DNA of 64,000 nucleotides from Actinomadura rayongensis (GTDB taxonomy: Bacteria > Actinomycetota > Actinomycetes > Streptosporangiales > Streptosporangiaceae), in contig NZ_WUTW01000005.1 of the NCBI RefSeq assembly GCF_009831215.1, positions 419,544 to 483,543 on the forward strand. The letters run 5' to 3'. Under the pieces are notes generated by a model. It was not told the DNA's origin and did no database searches. It worked only from the letters and a program-made list of their open reading frames with translations. Below, one piece after another: positions 1 through 7,556 of the stretch; the first letter of the stretch is position 1; each line of letters starts with the position of its first letter. A program made the translations under genes and the position numbers.

Positions 1-94
1 CGGCGCCGCCGCCGGCGAGGATCGCGATCCGCATCGGGACCGACCGGGGCGGCGGCCCGGCGGGGGCGAGCGGGGGTGGTGGCGGCGGGTACAC
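1..94 (-). CDS. N-terminal fragment of an unidentified protein (runs off the window)
   Basis: Only the first 31 codons are visible. A GTG at 94 follows an AGGAG ribosome site at a 5-nt spacing, so it is the preferred start; an in-frame ATG at 34 is the alternative. The fragment begins with a proline-rich leader of about 20 residues, followed by MRIAILAGGGA. A hydrophobic strand running into a glycine-rich turn resembles the first strand of a Rossmann-type nucleotide-binding fold. That suggests an oxidoreductase or glycosyltransferase, but too little is present to name it. It is divergent from the thiolase at 267. Confidence 0.45.
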   Translation of the reverse strand, partial: MYPPPPPPLAPAGPPPRSVPMRIAILAGGGA

Positions 95-214
95 GGTGGC
101 TCCTGGGGCTCGGTGGCGGCGTGGGGCGTGACGGTGGGACGGCCGGTGGACGCGGCGCGTTGTCACCGTGGCCTCACCCGGCCTGGGCGGGGCCCGGGCA
201 AGATACATACAGGC

Positions 215-243
215 TTGACTGTTTCTTTGGAGGGGGCTAGCGT
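215..243 (+). promoter_or_regulatory. Candidate housekeeping promoter of the thiolase gene
   Basis: TTGACT (215-220) and TAGCGT (238-243) are separated by 17 bp, matching the actinomycete SigA/HrdB pattern (TTGAC-17-TANNNT). Transcription would start near 250, just ahead of the GAGGAGG ribosome site at 255-261. The match is by eye. Confidence 0.4.
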
Positions 244-266
244 CGCAGGCGGATGAGGAGGCGTGG

Positions 267-1451
267 ATGAGCAACCGGACGTTCGTCGTCGGCGTCGGCA
301 TGACCAAGTTCGAGAAGCCCGGCAGCCGGGAGTGGGACTACCCCGACATGGCGCGGGAGTCCGGGAGCAAGGCGCTGGCGGACGCGGGCATCGCGTACGA
401 CCTGGTCCAGCAGGCGTACGTGGGGTACGTCTACGGCGAGTCGACGTCCGGGCAGCGGGCCGTGTACGAGCTGGGGATCACTGGGATTCCTGTGGTCAAT
501 GTGAACAACAACTGTTCTACTGGGTCTACTGCGCTTTTTCTTGCTCGGCAGGCTGTTAAGTCCGGGGTTGCGGACTGTGTTCTGGCGCTCGGGTTCGAGA
601 AGATGCAGAAGGGGTCGCTGGGGTCTACGTTTGAAGACCGCGAGCAGCCTATGCTCAACCACCTCAAGGAGCTGTTTCCGCTTTTTGAGTGGGGCGGGGA
701 GCCTCTTGCGCCTTACATGTTCGGTGCGGCCGGGCGTGAGCATATGGCCAAGTACGGGACCACGGCCGAGCAGTTCGCTGAGATCGGGCGGAAGAACCAT
801 CGGCACTCGGTGAACAATCCTTATGCCCAATTTCAGGACGAGTACAGCCTCGACGAGATTCTGGCGTCCCGGACGGTCTATGAACCGCTCACCAAGCTGC
901 AGTGCTCGCCCACGTCGGACGGGTCGGGCGCGGCCGTCATCGCCAGTGAGCGCTTCGTGGACGAGCACGACCTGTGGGACCGCGCCGTCGAGATCGCGGG
1001 GCAGGCCATGGTGACCGACACCGCCGACACGTTCACGTCCAAGAGCGCCATCACGATCGTCGGCGCGACGATGAGCCGGCTCGCGGCCGAGCGGGCGTAC
1101 GACGAGGCGCAGATGGGCGTGGACGACGTCCAGGTCGTCGAGCTGCACGACTGCTTCTCCACCAACGAGCTGATCACCTACGAGGCGCTCGGGCTCGCCG
1201 CCGAAGGCGAGGGCGGCAAGCTCGTGGACGCCGGGGACAACACCTATGGCGGGCGCTGGGTCGTCAATCCGTCCGGCGGGCTGATCTCCAAGGGGCATCC
1301 GCTGGGCGCCACGGGCCTCGCGCAGTGCGCCGAGCTGACCTGGCAGCTGCGTGGGACGGCCGACGCGCGGCAGGTGGACGGCGTCACCGGCGCCCTCCAG
1401 CACAACATCGGGCTCGGCGGCGCCGCCGTCGTCACGCTCTACCGGCGCTGA
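267..1451 (+). CDS. Thiolase-fold lipid-transfer protein / acetyl-CoA acetyltransferase (SCP-x type)
   Basis: The 394-residue protein has the thiolase fold of the SCP-x/lipid-transfer family, which cleaves or forms 3-ketoacyl-CoA in the degradation of fatty acids or steroid side chains. The nucleophile is Cys83 in NNNCSTGS. His294 (LHDCFSTNE) and His344 (GHPLGATG) complete the active-site motifs. There is no C-terminal SCP2 domain. The start is supported by GAGGAGG seven bases upstream. Codons from about 478 to 850, including the catalytic-Cys region, often end in T, unlike the GC-ending codons on either side. The gene stands alone on this strand and converges with the haemoglobin fusion at 1455. 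The substrate is not evident. Confidence 0.88.
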   Translation: MSNRTFVVGVGMTKFEKPGSREWDYPDMARESGSKALADAGIAYDLVQQAYVGYVYGESTSGQRAVYELGITGIPVVNVNNNCSTGSTALFLARQAVKSGVADCVLALGFEKMQKGSLGSTFEDREQPMLNHLKELFPLFEWGGEPLAPYMFGAAGREHMAKYGTTAEQFAEIGRKNHRHSVNNPYAQFQDEYSLDEILASRTVYEPLTKLQCSPTSDGSGAAVIASERFVDEHDLWDRAVEIAGQAMVTDTADTFTSKSAITIVGATMSRLAAERAYDEAQMGVDDVQVVELHDCFSTNELITYEALGLAAEGEGGKLVDAGDNTYGGRWVVNPSGGLISKGHPLGATGLAQCAELTWQLRGTADARQVDGVTGALQHNIGLGGAAVVTLYRR

Positions 1452-1454
1452 CGC

Positions 1455-2222
1455 TCACGTCCCGGGGACGTACGGCGGCGCGACGCCCCAGCCCCAGTGC
1501 GGCATCGGCGCCGACAGGGGCGGGCGCGCGCCGGGCTGGGAGTTGCCGAGCGCCAGCCGCGTCCCCCACTCGATGTAGCTCGCGAACGCGGCGCGGAACT
1601 CGGGGTCGTCGGGGAGTTCCACGTCGTCGGCGGCGTCCATCAGCAGCGCGACCCAGCGGCGGCGCTGCGGTTCGGTGATCGCCTTGCCGAGGTGCTGCGT
1701 CAGCATGTGGTGGTAGCCGCCGCGCGTCTCGCTGTAGGCGGACGGCCCGCCGAAGACCTCGCCGAGCCACAGCGCGACGTACCGCGGATGGCCCGGGTCC
1801 ATGTGGGCGAACAGCGGGCCGATGAGGTCGTCGGCCAGCACCTTGGCGTAGAAGGCTTCGGTCAGGCGGGCCAACGCTTCGGCGCCGCCCGCCCACGCGT
1901 AGAGCGTCGGCACGGACGACCCGGACCCCACCACGGCGGTGCGCTCGTAGTGGCGCATCTCCTCGATCCGCTCGACGTACGGCTTGATCTCGGCGAAGAA
2001 GGCCGCGAAGTGCTCGCCCCGGCGGAAGCCGTCGCGGTGGTCCTCGGCGGACGTCCACGTGATGCGCAGGATGTAGACGCCAAGCTCGTCCACGCAGCGG
2101 GCGAGTTCGTAGTCCACGCACTCCGGCGCGGCGGCGAGCGGCACGGCGGCCCGTCCGTAGGCGGCCTCGAACTCGGCGGCCCGGTCGGCGGGCACCCGGT
2201 AGCGGATGTACTCCACGATCAT
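1455..2222 (-). CDS. ABM monooxygenase-like domain fused to a group II truncated haemoglobin
   Basis: The 255-residue protein has two domains. Residues 1-95 form an antibiotic-biosynthesis-monooxygenase (ABM) ferredoxin-like domain (MIVEYIRYRV onward). Residues about 110-230 form a truncated haemoglobin, with LFAHMDP and the GGYHHMLTQHLGKAI segment that should carry the proximal histidine. Such chimeras are known in actinomycetes and are thought to handle O2, NO or quinones. A start seven codons upstream (2243) is possible; I prefer ATG 2222 because the ABM strand begins there. It lies just downstream of the TetR gene on the same strand, so it is probably co-transcribed with and controlled by that regulator. 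Confidence 0.85.
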   Translation of the reverse strand: MIVEYIRYRVPADRAAEFEAAYGRAAVPLAAAPECVDYELARCVDELGVYILRITWTSAEDHRDGFRRGEHFAAFFAEIKPYVERIEEMRHYERTAVVGSGSSVPTLYAWAGGAEALARLTEAFYAKVLADDLIGPLFAHMDPGHPRYVALWLGEVFGGPSAYSETRGGYHHMLTQHLGKAITEPQRRRWVALLMDAADDVELPDDPEFRAAFASYIEWGTRLALGNSQPGARPPLSAPMPHWGWGVAPPYVPGT

Positions 2223-2258
2223 CGCGACCGCCCTCGTAATCATGTAATCAAGTAATCG

Positions 2259-2891
2259 CTACCCTACCTCCAGGTTCCAGCGACCGACGATCATGCGCAG
2301 GCGTTCGCGGGTGCGGTCCCAGCGGGCGGCCACGCGGTCGGGGGACGTCGGCTGGACGAACTGGTGCATCCGCAGGCCGCGCACCGTCTCCAGCACCAGG
2401 TAGAGGTCGTTGCGGATCTCCGGGTCCTCGACGCGATCGCCGAGCAGGGCGCGGCCGATCTCCAGGATCCCGGCCGTGACGTCGCGTTCCAACCGGGCCA
2501 CGTGGGCGCGCAGGTCCGGGTCGGTGCGGGACGCCACCCACAGCTCCATCGACGCGTCGAACAGCGGCCCCTGGTAGACCTCCCAGACCAGGTCCAGGGC
2601 GCGGCCGACGCGGTCGTCGGCGGACCCGAGGCGGCCCAGGTCGTGGGTGAGGAACTGGGCGGCGCGGCGGCGGGCCAGGTGTTCGACGGCGGCGAGCACC
2701 AGCGCGTTCTTCGTCGGGAAGTGGTGCACCTGTGCACCTCTGGACACCCCGGCGCGCTCTACTACCCGTGTCGTCGTGGTTCCGTGGTAGCCGTACTCGA
2801 CCAGGCAGTCGATCGTGGCGTCCAGCAGGGCGCGGCGGGTCGCGGCGGTCCGCTCCTCCTGCGTGCGGCGCGGACGGGTCGGCGTCGGCAT
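2259..2891 (-). CDS. TetR-family transcriptional regulator
   Basis: This 210-residue protein has the TetR N-terminal helix-turn-helix: TTTTRVVERAGVSRGAQVHH at about residues 36-55, followed by FPTKNALV, after a basic RPRRTQEERTAATRRALLDA first helix. The helical ligand-binding half does not identify its ligand. An upstream in-frame start at 2954 would add 21 non-conserved residues and is not preferred. It reads directly into the ABM-haemoglobin gene and is divergent from the YceI gene, so it may control one or both. Confidence 0.88.
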   Translation of the reverse strand: MPTPTRPRRTQEERTAATRRALLDATIDCLVEYGYHGTTTTRVVERAGVSRGAQVHHFPTKNALVLAAVEHLARRRAAQFLTHDLGRLGSADDRVGRALDLVWEVYQGPLFDASMELWVASRTDPDLRAHVARLERDVTAGILEIGRALLGDRVEDPEIRNDLYLVLETVRGLRMHQFVQPTSPDRVAARWDRTRERLRMIVGRWNLEVG

Positions 2892-2947
2892 GTCCCGCAG
2901 CCTATCCAGGAACGAACCGGACGCCGCGCCGGGAACAACCCCGCCGA

Positions 2948-3013
2948 TTGACACGTTCTTGAAAAATCAACTAACCTCGCAGCGTTCATCGTTGAACGTT
3001 CAAACGTAAGGAG
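2948..3013 (+). promoter_or_regulatory. YceI promoter with overlapping palindromic operator and strong RBS
   Basis: TTGACA (2948-2953) and TAACCT (2972-2977) lie 18 bp apart. Just downstream, over the expected transcription start, are GTTCA-N4-TGAAC (2984-2997) and the perfect 12-bp palindrome TTGAACGTTCAA (2992-3003). AAGGAG at 3008-3013 is the ribosome site. The TTGA/TCAA half sites suit a MarR- or TetR-type repressor. The neighbouring TetR protein is the obvious candidate, by inference. Confidence 0.6.
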
Positions 3014-3019
3014 AACGCC

Positions 3020-3574
3020 ATGGGCACCGCCACCGCCGCCGTCGCTCCGGGCCTGACCGCCGGCACCTGGAACATCGACCCGTCCCACTCCGAGGTCACG
3101 TTCGCGATCCGGCACCTCATGTCCAAGGTCCGCGGCAGCTTCACCGAGTTCTCCGGCGCCTTCCAGATCGCCGAGGAGCTGGCCGACTCCACCGCCACCG
3201 TCGAGATCCAGATGGCGTCGATCGACACGCGCAACGCCGACCGCGACAAGCACGTCCGGACGGCCGACGTGCTCGACGTCGACAACCACCCGACGATGAC
3301 GTTCACGTCCACGGGCGTCCGCTCCGAGGGCGGCGACCACTACCTGGACGGCGACCTCACGATCCGCGGCGTCACCCGTCCGGTCAGCCTGGCGGTCGAG
3401 TTCAACGGCGTCGGCGACGACCCGTGGGGCGGCTTCCGCGCCGGCTTCACCGCCAGCACCGAGATCAACCGCAAGGACTGGGGCATCGAGTTCAACGTCC
3501 CGCTCGGCGGCGACAAGGCGCTGCTCGGCGACAAGGTCGCGATCCAGCTCGAGATCCAGGCCGTCCGCGCCTGA
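3020..3574 (+). CDS. YceI family protein
   Basis: This 184-residue YceI-like lipocalin begins TWNIDPSHSEVTFAIRHLMSKV and later has the family motifs NHPTMTFTST and GDLTIRGVTRPVSL. Family members bind isoprenoid or amphiphilic lipids in a beta-barrel. No signal peptide is visible, so this copy is probably cytoplasmic, as is usual in actinomycetes. AAGGAG lies six bases before ATG 3020. The promoter and operator just upstream suggest tight repression. It converges on the desaturase gene. Confidence 0.92.
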   Translation: MGTATAAVAPGLTAGTWNIDPSHSEVTFAIRHLMSKVRGSFTEFSGAFQIAEELADSTATVEIQMASIDTRNADRDKHVRTADVLDVDNHPTMTFTSTGVRSEGGDHYLDGDLTIRGVTRPVSLAVEFNGVGDDPWGGFRAGFTASTEINRKDWGIEFNVPLGGDKALLGDKVAIQLEIQAVRA

Positions 3575-3581
3575 CCGCACG

Positions 3582-4532
3582 TCACTTCGCGAGGCCGTCC
3601 GTCAGGGCGGCCTCGCGGTGCGTCCGGCGCGCGGCGACGCGCTCGGGATCGGGCCAGCGGACGTCGTACGCCCAGCCCAGCCGCTCGAAGCGCCGGATCA
3701 GCCACGCGCTCGCGTCGTGCTGTCCGCGCAGGACGCCGTGACGCGCGGACGTCGGTTCCGCGTGGTGCCAGTTGTGCCACCCCTCGCCCAGGGTCAGCAT
3801 CGCCACCCACCGGACGTTCGTGGACCGATCGCGCGTCCTGAACTCCTGCCCCCCGAACATGTGCGCCACCGAATTGACCGACCAGGTCACGTGGTGGACG
3901 ACGGCGTACCGAACGAGCCCGCCCCAGAACAGGGCCGTCAGCGCACCCGTCCACGACAGCGACAGCAGGCCCCCCGCGGCGGCGGGCAGCGCGAACGACA
4001 GGACGACCACCGCCGGATAGGCGCGGTCCAGCCGCCGGATGTCGGGGTCGGCGAGCAGGTCCGGCACCCAGTGCTCGCGCAGCGACCGGCGCCGGGCCGA
4101 GGAGAACCAGCCGATCTGCGCGTGCAGCAGGCCCCGGACCAGCGCGAACCCCGAATCCCCGTACGCCCAGGGCGAGTGCGGGTCGCCCGGACGGTCCGCG
4201 TACTTGTGGTGGCGGCGGTGCTCGGCCGCCCACAGCGACACCGGGCCCTCCAGCGCCAGCCCGCCCGCCACCGCCAGCCCGACGCGCAGGAACCGGCGGC
4301 AGCGGAACGCGCGGTGGGTGAGCAGCCGGTGGTAGCCGACGCTGATCCCGAAGATGTTGACCACGTACAGCACGGCCGCGATGGCCAGGTCGCGCGGCCC
4401 GACGCCGTCCTCCCAGGCGACGGCGACCCCGGCGGCGAGCGCCGCGAACGGGAGCAGGACGAGCACGACGAGGTAGGCGCCCCGGCGTCCGGCCGGAACC
4501 GGAGCCGTCTCCCGGCGTAATGGGTCGGGCAT
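3582..4532 (-). CDS. Membrane fatty acid (acyl-CoA) desaturase
   Basis: This 316-residue di-iron membrane desaturase introduces a cis double bond into acyl chains. All three histidine boxes are present: HRLLTH (68-73), HRRHH (105-109) and HNWHH (253-257). They are set among hydrophobic segments at about 20-40, 46-66, 82-100, 170-190 and 195-215. The chosen ATG 4532 follows GAAGGAGG. An in-frame upstream start at 4736 would add 68 residues lacking desaturase features and would invade the P450 start. It is divergent from the P450/COX-like/lipase operon and may supply unsaturated substrate to it; that link is inferred from position. Confidence 0.92.
   Translation of the reverse strand: MPDPLRRETAPVPAGRRGAYLVVLVLLPFAALAAGVAVAWEDGVGPRDLAIAAVLYVVNIFGISVGYHRLLTHRAFRCRRFLRVGLAVAGGLALEGPVSLWAAEHRRHHKYADRPGDPHSPWAYGDSGFALVRGLLHAQIGWFSSARRRSLREHWVPDLLADPDIRRLDRAYPAVVVLSFALPAAAGGLLSLSWTGALTALFWGGLVRYAVVHHVTWSVNSVAHMFGGQEFRTRDRSTNVRWVAMLTLGEGWHNWHHAEPTSARHGVLRGQHDASAWLIRRFERLGWAYDVRWPDPERVAARRTHREAALTDGLAK
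3588..3617. terminator. Hairpin between convergent yceI-like and desaturase genes
   Basis: CGCGAGGCCG (3588-3597) and CGGCCTCGCG (3608-3617) form perfect 10-bp arms with a 10-nt loop. The hairpin sits at the 3' end of the desaturase coding region, just after the yceI-like stop. There is no clear T-run. Confidence 0.45.
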
Positions 4533-4566
4533 ACCGCCCTCCTTCACATCGGAACAGGCGGGCCCC

Positions 4567-4594
4567 TCTATAGAACGGCCACTCTGTGCAACAA
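4567..4594 (-). promoter_or_regulatory. Candidate desaturase promoter
   Basis: On the minus strand TTGTTG (4594-4589) and TATAGA (4572-4567) are 16 bp apart. This places the transcript start about 25 bases ahead of the desaturase ATG at 4532. The 4533-4734 interval separates two divergent transcription units. I could not find a convincing promoter for the P450 direction. Confidence 0.4.
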
Positions 4595-4734
4595 GGTAGT
4601 AACCGACAGGACACTCAACCATTACCCTTTGCGTCATTATCCCTACATGGCGTAGCGAATCGGCAGAAGGCGTTGCTACGGTCGGCTCCCGCACACCCAC
4701 CGGGCGCCCACGCCCCCGACGAGAGTCCGGTCGC

Positions 4735-5991
4735 ATGAACGACGACGATCACGTGACGGACGGCTACCTGGAGCGCTACACGAACGTGGCGGCGCGCGAC
4801 CCGGCCGGGGCGACCGTCCTGCTCGCCGGATGGCTGCGCACCGATCCGCAGCCGTTATTCGCCGAACTGCGCGAACGACAACCCGTCCTTGTCACCCCGG
4901 GCTTCACGCTCGTCACCCGGTACACCGATGTCACCGCCGTCCTCACTCGCGACCGCGCCTTCACCGTCGCGGCGTACGCGCCGCGGCTCGACGGCGCGCT
5001 CGGCGGCCCGGTCATGCTGAGCCGCGACGCGTCCGCGCTGAACTGGCGCGAGAAGGGGCTGATGCAGGTCGTCCTCGCCCCGGAGGACGCCGGGCGCGTC
5101 CGCGACCTGGCCGGACGCCGCGCCGATGCCGCGCTCGACACGGCCGCGCCGGGCGGGACGATCGAGGCGGTCGGCGCGCTGTTCCGGCACGTCCCGCTCG
5201 CGGTCTGCGCGGAGTACTTCGGCTTCCCCGGCCCGGACGCGGCGACGCTCTCGCGCTGGTCCCGGACGATCATCACCGACGTCACCGCGAACCTCGCCGG
5301 CGATCCGGAGATCCACGCCGAGTCCGTCGCGGCGGGCGCGGAGATGATGGCCTACCTGCGGAAACTCGTCGCCGAGCGGCGCACCGCGCCCGGCGACGAC
5401 GTCCTCGGCCGCCTCCTGCGCGTCGCGCCGCCGCCCGGGTGGGACGACGAACGGCTGGCCGCCAACGTCGCGGCGCTGCTGCTCGGCTTCGTGGAGAACG
5501 CGGCCGGGTCGATGACGCACATCGTCCGGCACCTGCTCGGCGACGCGGTGCTGCGCGCCGAGGCCGCCGAGGCCGCCCGCGCCGACGATCCCGCCCGGTT
5601 CGACCCGTACGTCTGGGAGGCGCTGCGGTTCGACCCGTTCCTGAAGATGATCGCCCGGACCTGCGCCGACGACCACGTCCTCGCCGGGACGCCCGTCCCC
5701 GCCGGGTCGCCGGTGCTCGCGGCGGTCGCGTCCGCGATGCGCGACCCGGACGTCGTCCCCGACCCGGAGCGCTTCCGCCTCGACCGTCCCGCGCACGCCT
5801 ACCTGCACTTCGGGCACGGCCCGCACGCGTGCCTCGGCGTGCATCCGGGCGCGGTCGTCATCGCCGAGACCGTCCGGCGGCTGCTGCGCCGGCCGGGCGT
5901 GCGGCTGCTGCCGTCCCCCGACGGCGACGTGGTCCGCGACCGGGACGTCTTCCCCGACCGGTTCGTCCTGGAGCTCGGGGAGCGCCGATGA
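4735..5991 (+). CDS. Cytochrome P450, probably a hydroperoxide-using type
   Basis: The 418-residue P450 has the haem loop FGHGPHACLGVHPG with thiolate Cys366, the K-helix ExxR as E295-ALR298, and a PERF-like segment PDPERFRLDRP. In the I-helix the usual [AG]Gx[DE]T is read here as GFVEN: acidic E254 is kept but the oxygen-activating Thr is Asn255. Plant CYP74 and the P450 domain of fungal Ppo enzymes rely on an I-helix Asn to rearrange fatty-acid hydroperoxides without NADPH or O2. This copy may do the same, by inference. Its stop overlaps the start of the COX-like gene (ATGA). No ferredoxin or reductase gene is nearby, which fits. Confidence 0.9.
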   Translation: MNDDDHVTDGYLERYTNVAARDPAGATVLLAGWLRTDPQPLFAELRERQPVLVTPGFTLVTRYTDVTAVLTRDRAFTVAAYAPRLDGALGGPVMLSRDASALNWREKGLMQVVLAPEDAGRVRDLAGRRADAALDTAAPGGTIEAVGALFRHVPLAVCAEYFGFPGPDAATLSRWSRTIITDVTANLAGDPEIHAESVAAGAEMMAYLRKLVAERRTAPGDDVLGRLLRVAPPPGWDDERLAANVAALLLGFVENAAGSMTHIVRHLLGDAVLRAEAAEAARADDPARFDPYVWEALRFDPFLKMIARTCADDHVLAGTPVPAGSPVLAAVASAMRDPDVVPDPERFRLDRPAHAYLHFGHGPHACLGVHPGAVVIAETVRRLLRRPGVRLLPSPDGDVVRDRDVFPDRFVLELGERR

Positions 5992-7556
5992 CCCGGACGA
6001 TCGCCGCCGACGGCGTCGAGAACCGCCTGCGCCTGCTCGCGCTGACCCGCGGCCGTCCGCTGTGGCGGCTCGCCGAGGCCGTCCCGCCGGTGCGGCTGCG
6101 GCTGAACGCGGCGCTGATCGACCGGGCCGTCCGGGAGATGCCGGGACGGCCCGAACCGCTCAGCACGCTCGCGCCCTACACGTCCTGGACGTCCCTCACC
6201 GACCGCTCCTTCATGGGCCGCCACCTGCCGCCCGACCCCGGGAACGACGACGCCCGCCCGTCCCCCGAGCGCGCCGCCGACCTGTTCACGCGCGGCCACA
6301 CGATGGTCCCGTGCCCGAAGTCCACGGTGCTGTTCGCGTACTTCGCGCAGTGGTTCACCGACGGCTTCCTGCGCGGTGACACCAAGCTTCCCCGCGACCC
6401 CCGCGTCAACAGCTCCAACCACGAGATCGACCTGAACCAGCTCTACGGCCTGGACGCCGCCGCCACCGCCGCGGTCCGGACGTTCGACGGCGGCCTGCTC
6501 AAGTCCCAGGAGATCGACGGCGGCGAGTTCCCGCCCCACCTGTGCGAGAAGGGCGAGGTGAAGCCGGAGTTCGCGGCGCTGAGCGTCGCCCGGATGGACC
6601 TGCTGGACGCGCCGGCCCGCGACACGCTGTTCGCCTTCGGCGGCGACCGGGGCAACGCCCAGATCGGGTTCGCGCTGCTGACGATCCTGTTCCTGCGCGA
6701 GCACAACCGCGTCGCGCGGCTGCTCGCCGAGGACAACCCGCGCTGGGACGACGAGCGGCTGTTCCAGACGGCCCGCAACATCGTCATCGCGATCGTCATC
6801 AAGCTCGTCCTTGAGGAGTACATCAACCACATCACGCCGTACCACTTCCGGTTCGTCCTGGATCCGGCGCTGACTCGGCGGTTGTCGCGCGCGGTGTGGC
6901 ACCGGCAGAACTGGGCGTCGGTGGAGTTCAACCTCGTGTACCGGTGGCACCAGCTCGTCCCGTCCGCGCTGGACGTCGGCGGACGTGAACTGCCGCTCGC
7001 CGCGACGCTGTTCGGCAGCGCGCTGATCCCCGGACCGGGCCTCGGCCGCCTGTTCGAGGACGCGTCCGAGCAGCGGGCCGGACGCATCGGCCTGTTCAAC
7101 ACCGACCCGGCGCTGCGCGACGTGGACGTGGCTTCCATCGCCGGATCCCGCGCGCTCCACCTCGCCCCCTACAACGCCTACCGCGAGCACTGCCGGTTCC
7201 CGCGCGCCCGCCGGTTCGAGCACGTCAGCACCGATCCTCGCGTCAGCGGCGCACTGCGCGACCTGTACGCGAGCGTGGACGACGTCGACCTCTACGTCGG
7301 CCTGTTCGCCGAGGAGCCGGGGTCGCCGCGCGCGATCCTGCCGCCGCTGCTCACGAAGATCATCGCGATCGACGCGTTCTCGCAGGCGCTGACCAACCCG
7401 CTGCTCGCGCCCCGCGTCGCCAACGCCCGGACGTTCACCCCGCTCGGCATGCGGATCATCGGAAGCACGCGGACGCTGTCGGACGTCCTGCACCGCAACA
7501 TCCCCGAGGACCCGAAGCCGAGGTTCGTCAGCATGACCTGGCGAGGCGCACTGTGA
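5988..7556 (+). CDS. Cyclooxygenase-like (animal haem peroxidase superfamily) fatty acid oxygenase
   Basis: This 522-residue member of the animal haem peroxidase superfamily resembles prostaglandin H synthase along its length. It has FAYFAQWFTDGF (117-127), NHEIDLNQLYG, SQEIDGGEFPP, FLREHNRVARLL (235-246) and EFNLVYRWH (313-321). By alignment to COX, proximal His321 and the radical-forming Tyr318 (YRWH, as Tyr385/His388) are kept, and distal Gln121 is kept. The distal His position is Asp125. Classical peroxidase activity may therefore be weak while tyrosyl-radical dioxygenation remains possible. There is no signal peptide or EGF domain. It overlaps the P450 by 4 nt and the lipase by 4 nt (GTGA), implying coupled translation. 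Confidence 0.88.
   Translation: MTRTIAADGVENRLRLLALTRGRPLWRLAEAVPPVRLRLNAALIDRAVREMPGRPEPLSTLAPYTSWTSLTDRSFMGRHLPPDPGNDDARPSPERAADLFTRGHTMVPCPKSTVLFAYFAQWFTDGFLRGDTKLPRDPRVNSSNHEIDLNQLYGLDAAATAAVRTFDGGLLKSQEIDGGEFPPHLCEKGEVKPEFAALSVARMDLLDAPARDTLFAFGGDRGNAQIGFALLTILFLREHNRVARLLAEDNPRWDDERLFQTARNIVIAIVIKLVLEEYINHITPYHFRFVLDPALTRRLSRAVWHRQNWASVEFNLVYRWHQLVPSALDVGGRELPLAATLFGSALIPGPGLGRLFEDASEQRAGRIGLFNTDPALRDVDVASIAGSRALHLAPYNAYREHCRFPRARRFEHVSTDPRVSGALRDLYASVDDVDLYVGLFAEEPGSPRAILPPLLTKIIAIDAFSQALTNPLLAPRVANARTFTPLGMRIIGSTRTLSDVLHRNIPEDPKPRFVSMTWRGAL

Noticed and set aside
4830..5987. N-terminal extension of the COX-like frame across the P450 gene
   Set aside because: The extension is Arg/Ala-rich shadow sequence inside the P450. 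Homology to COX starts near ATG 5988, which overlaps the P450 stop.
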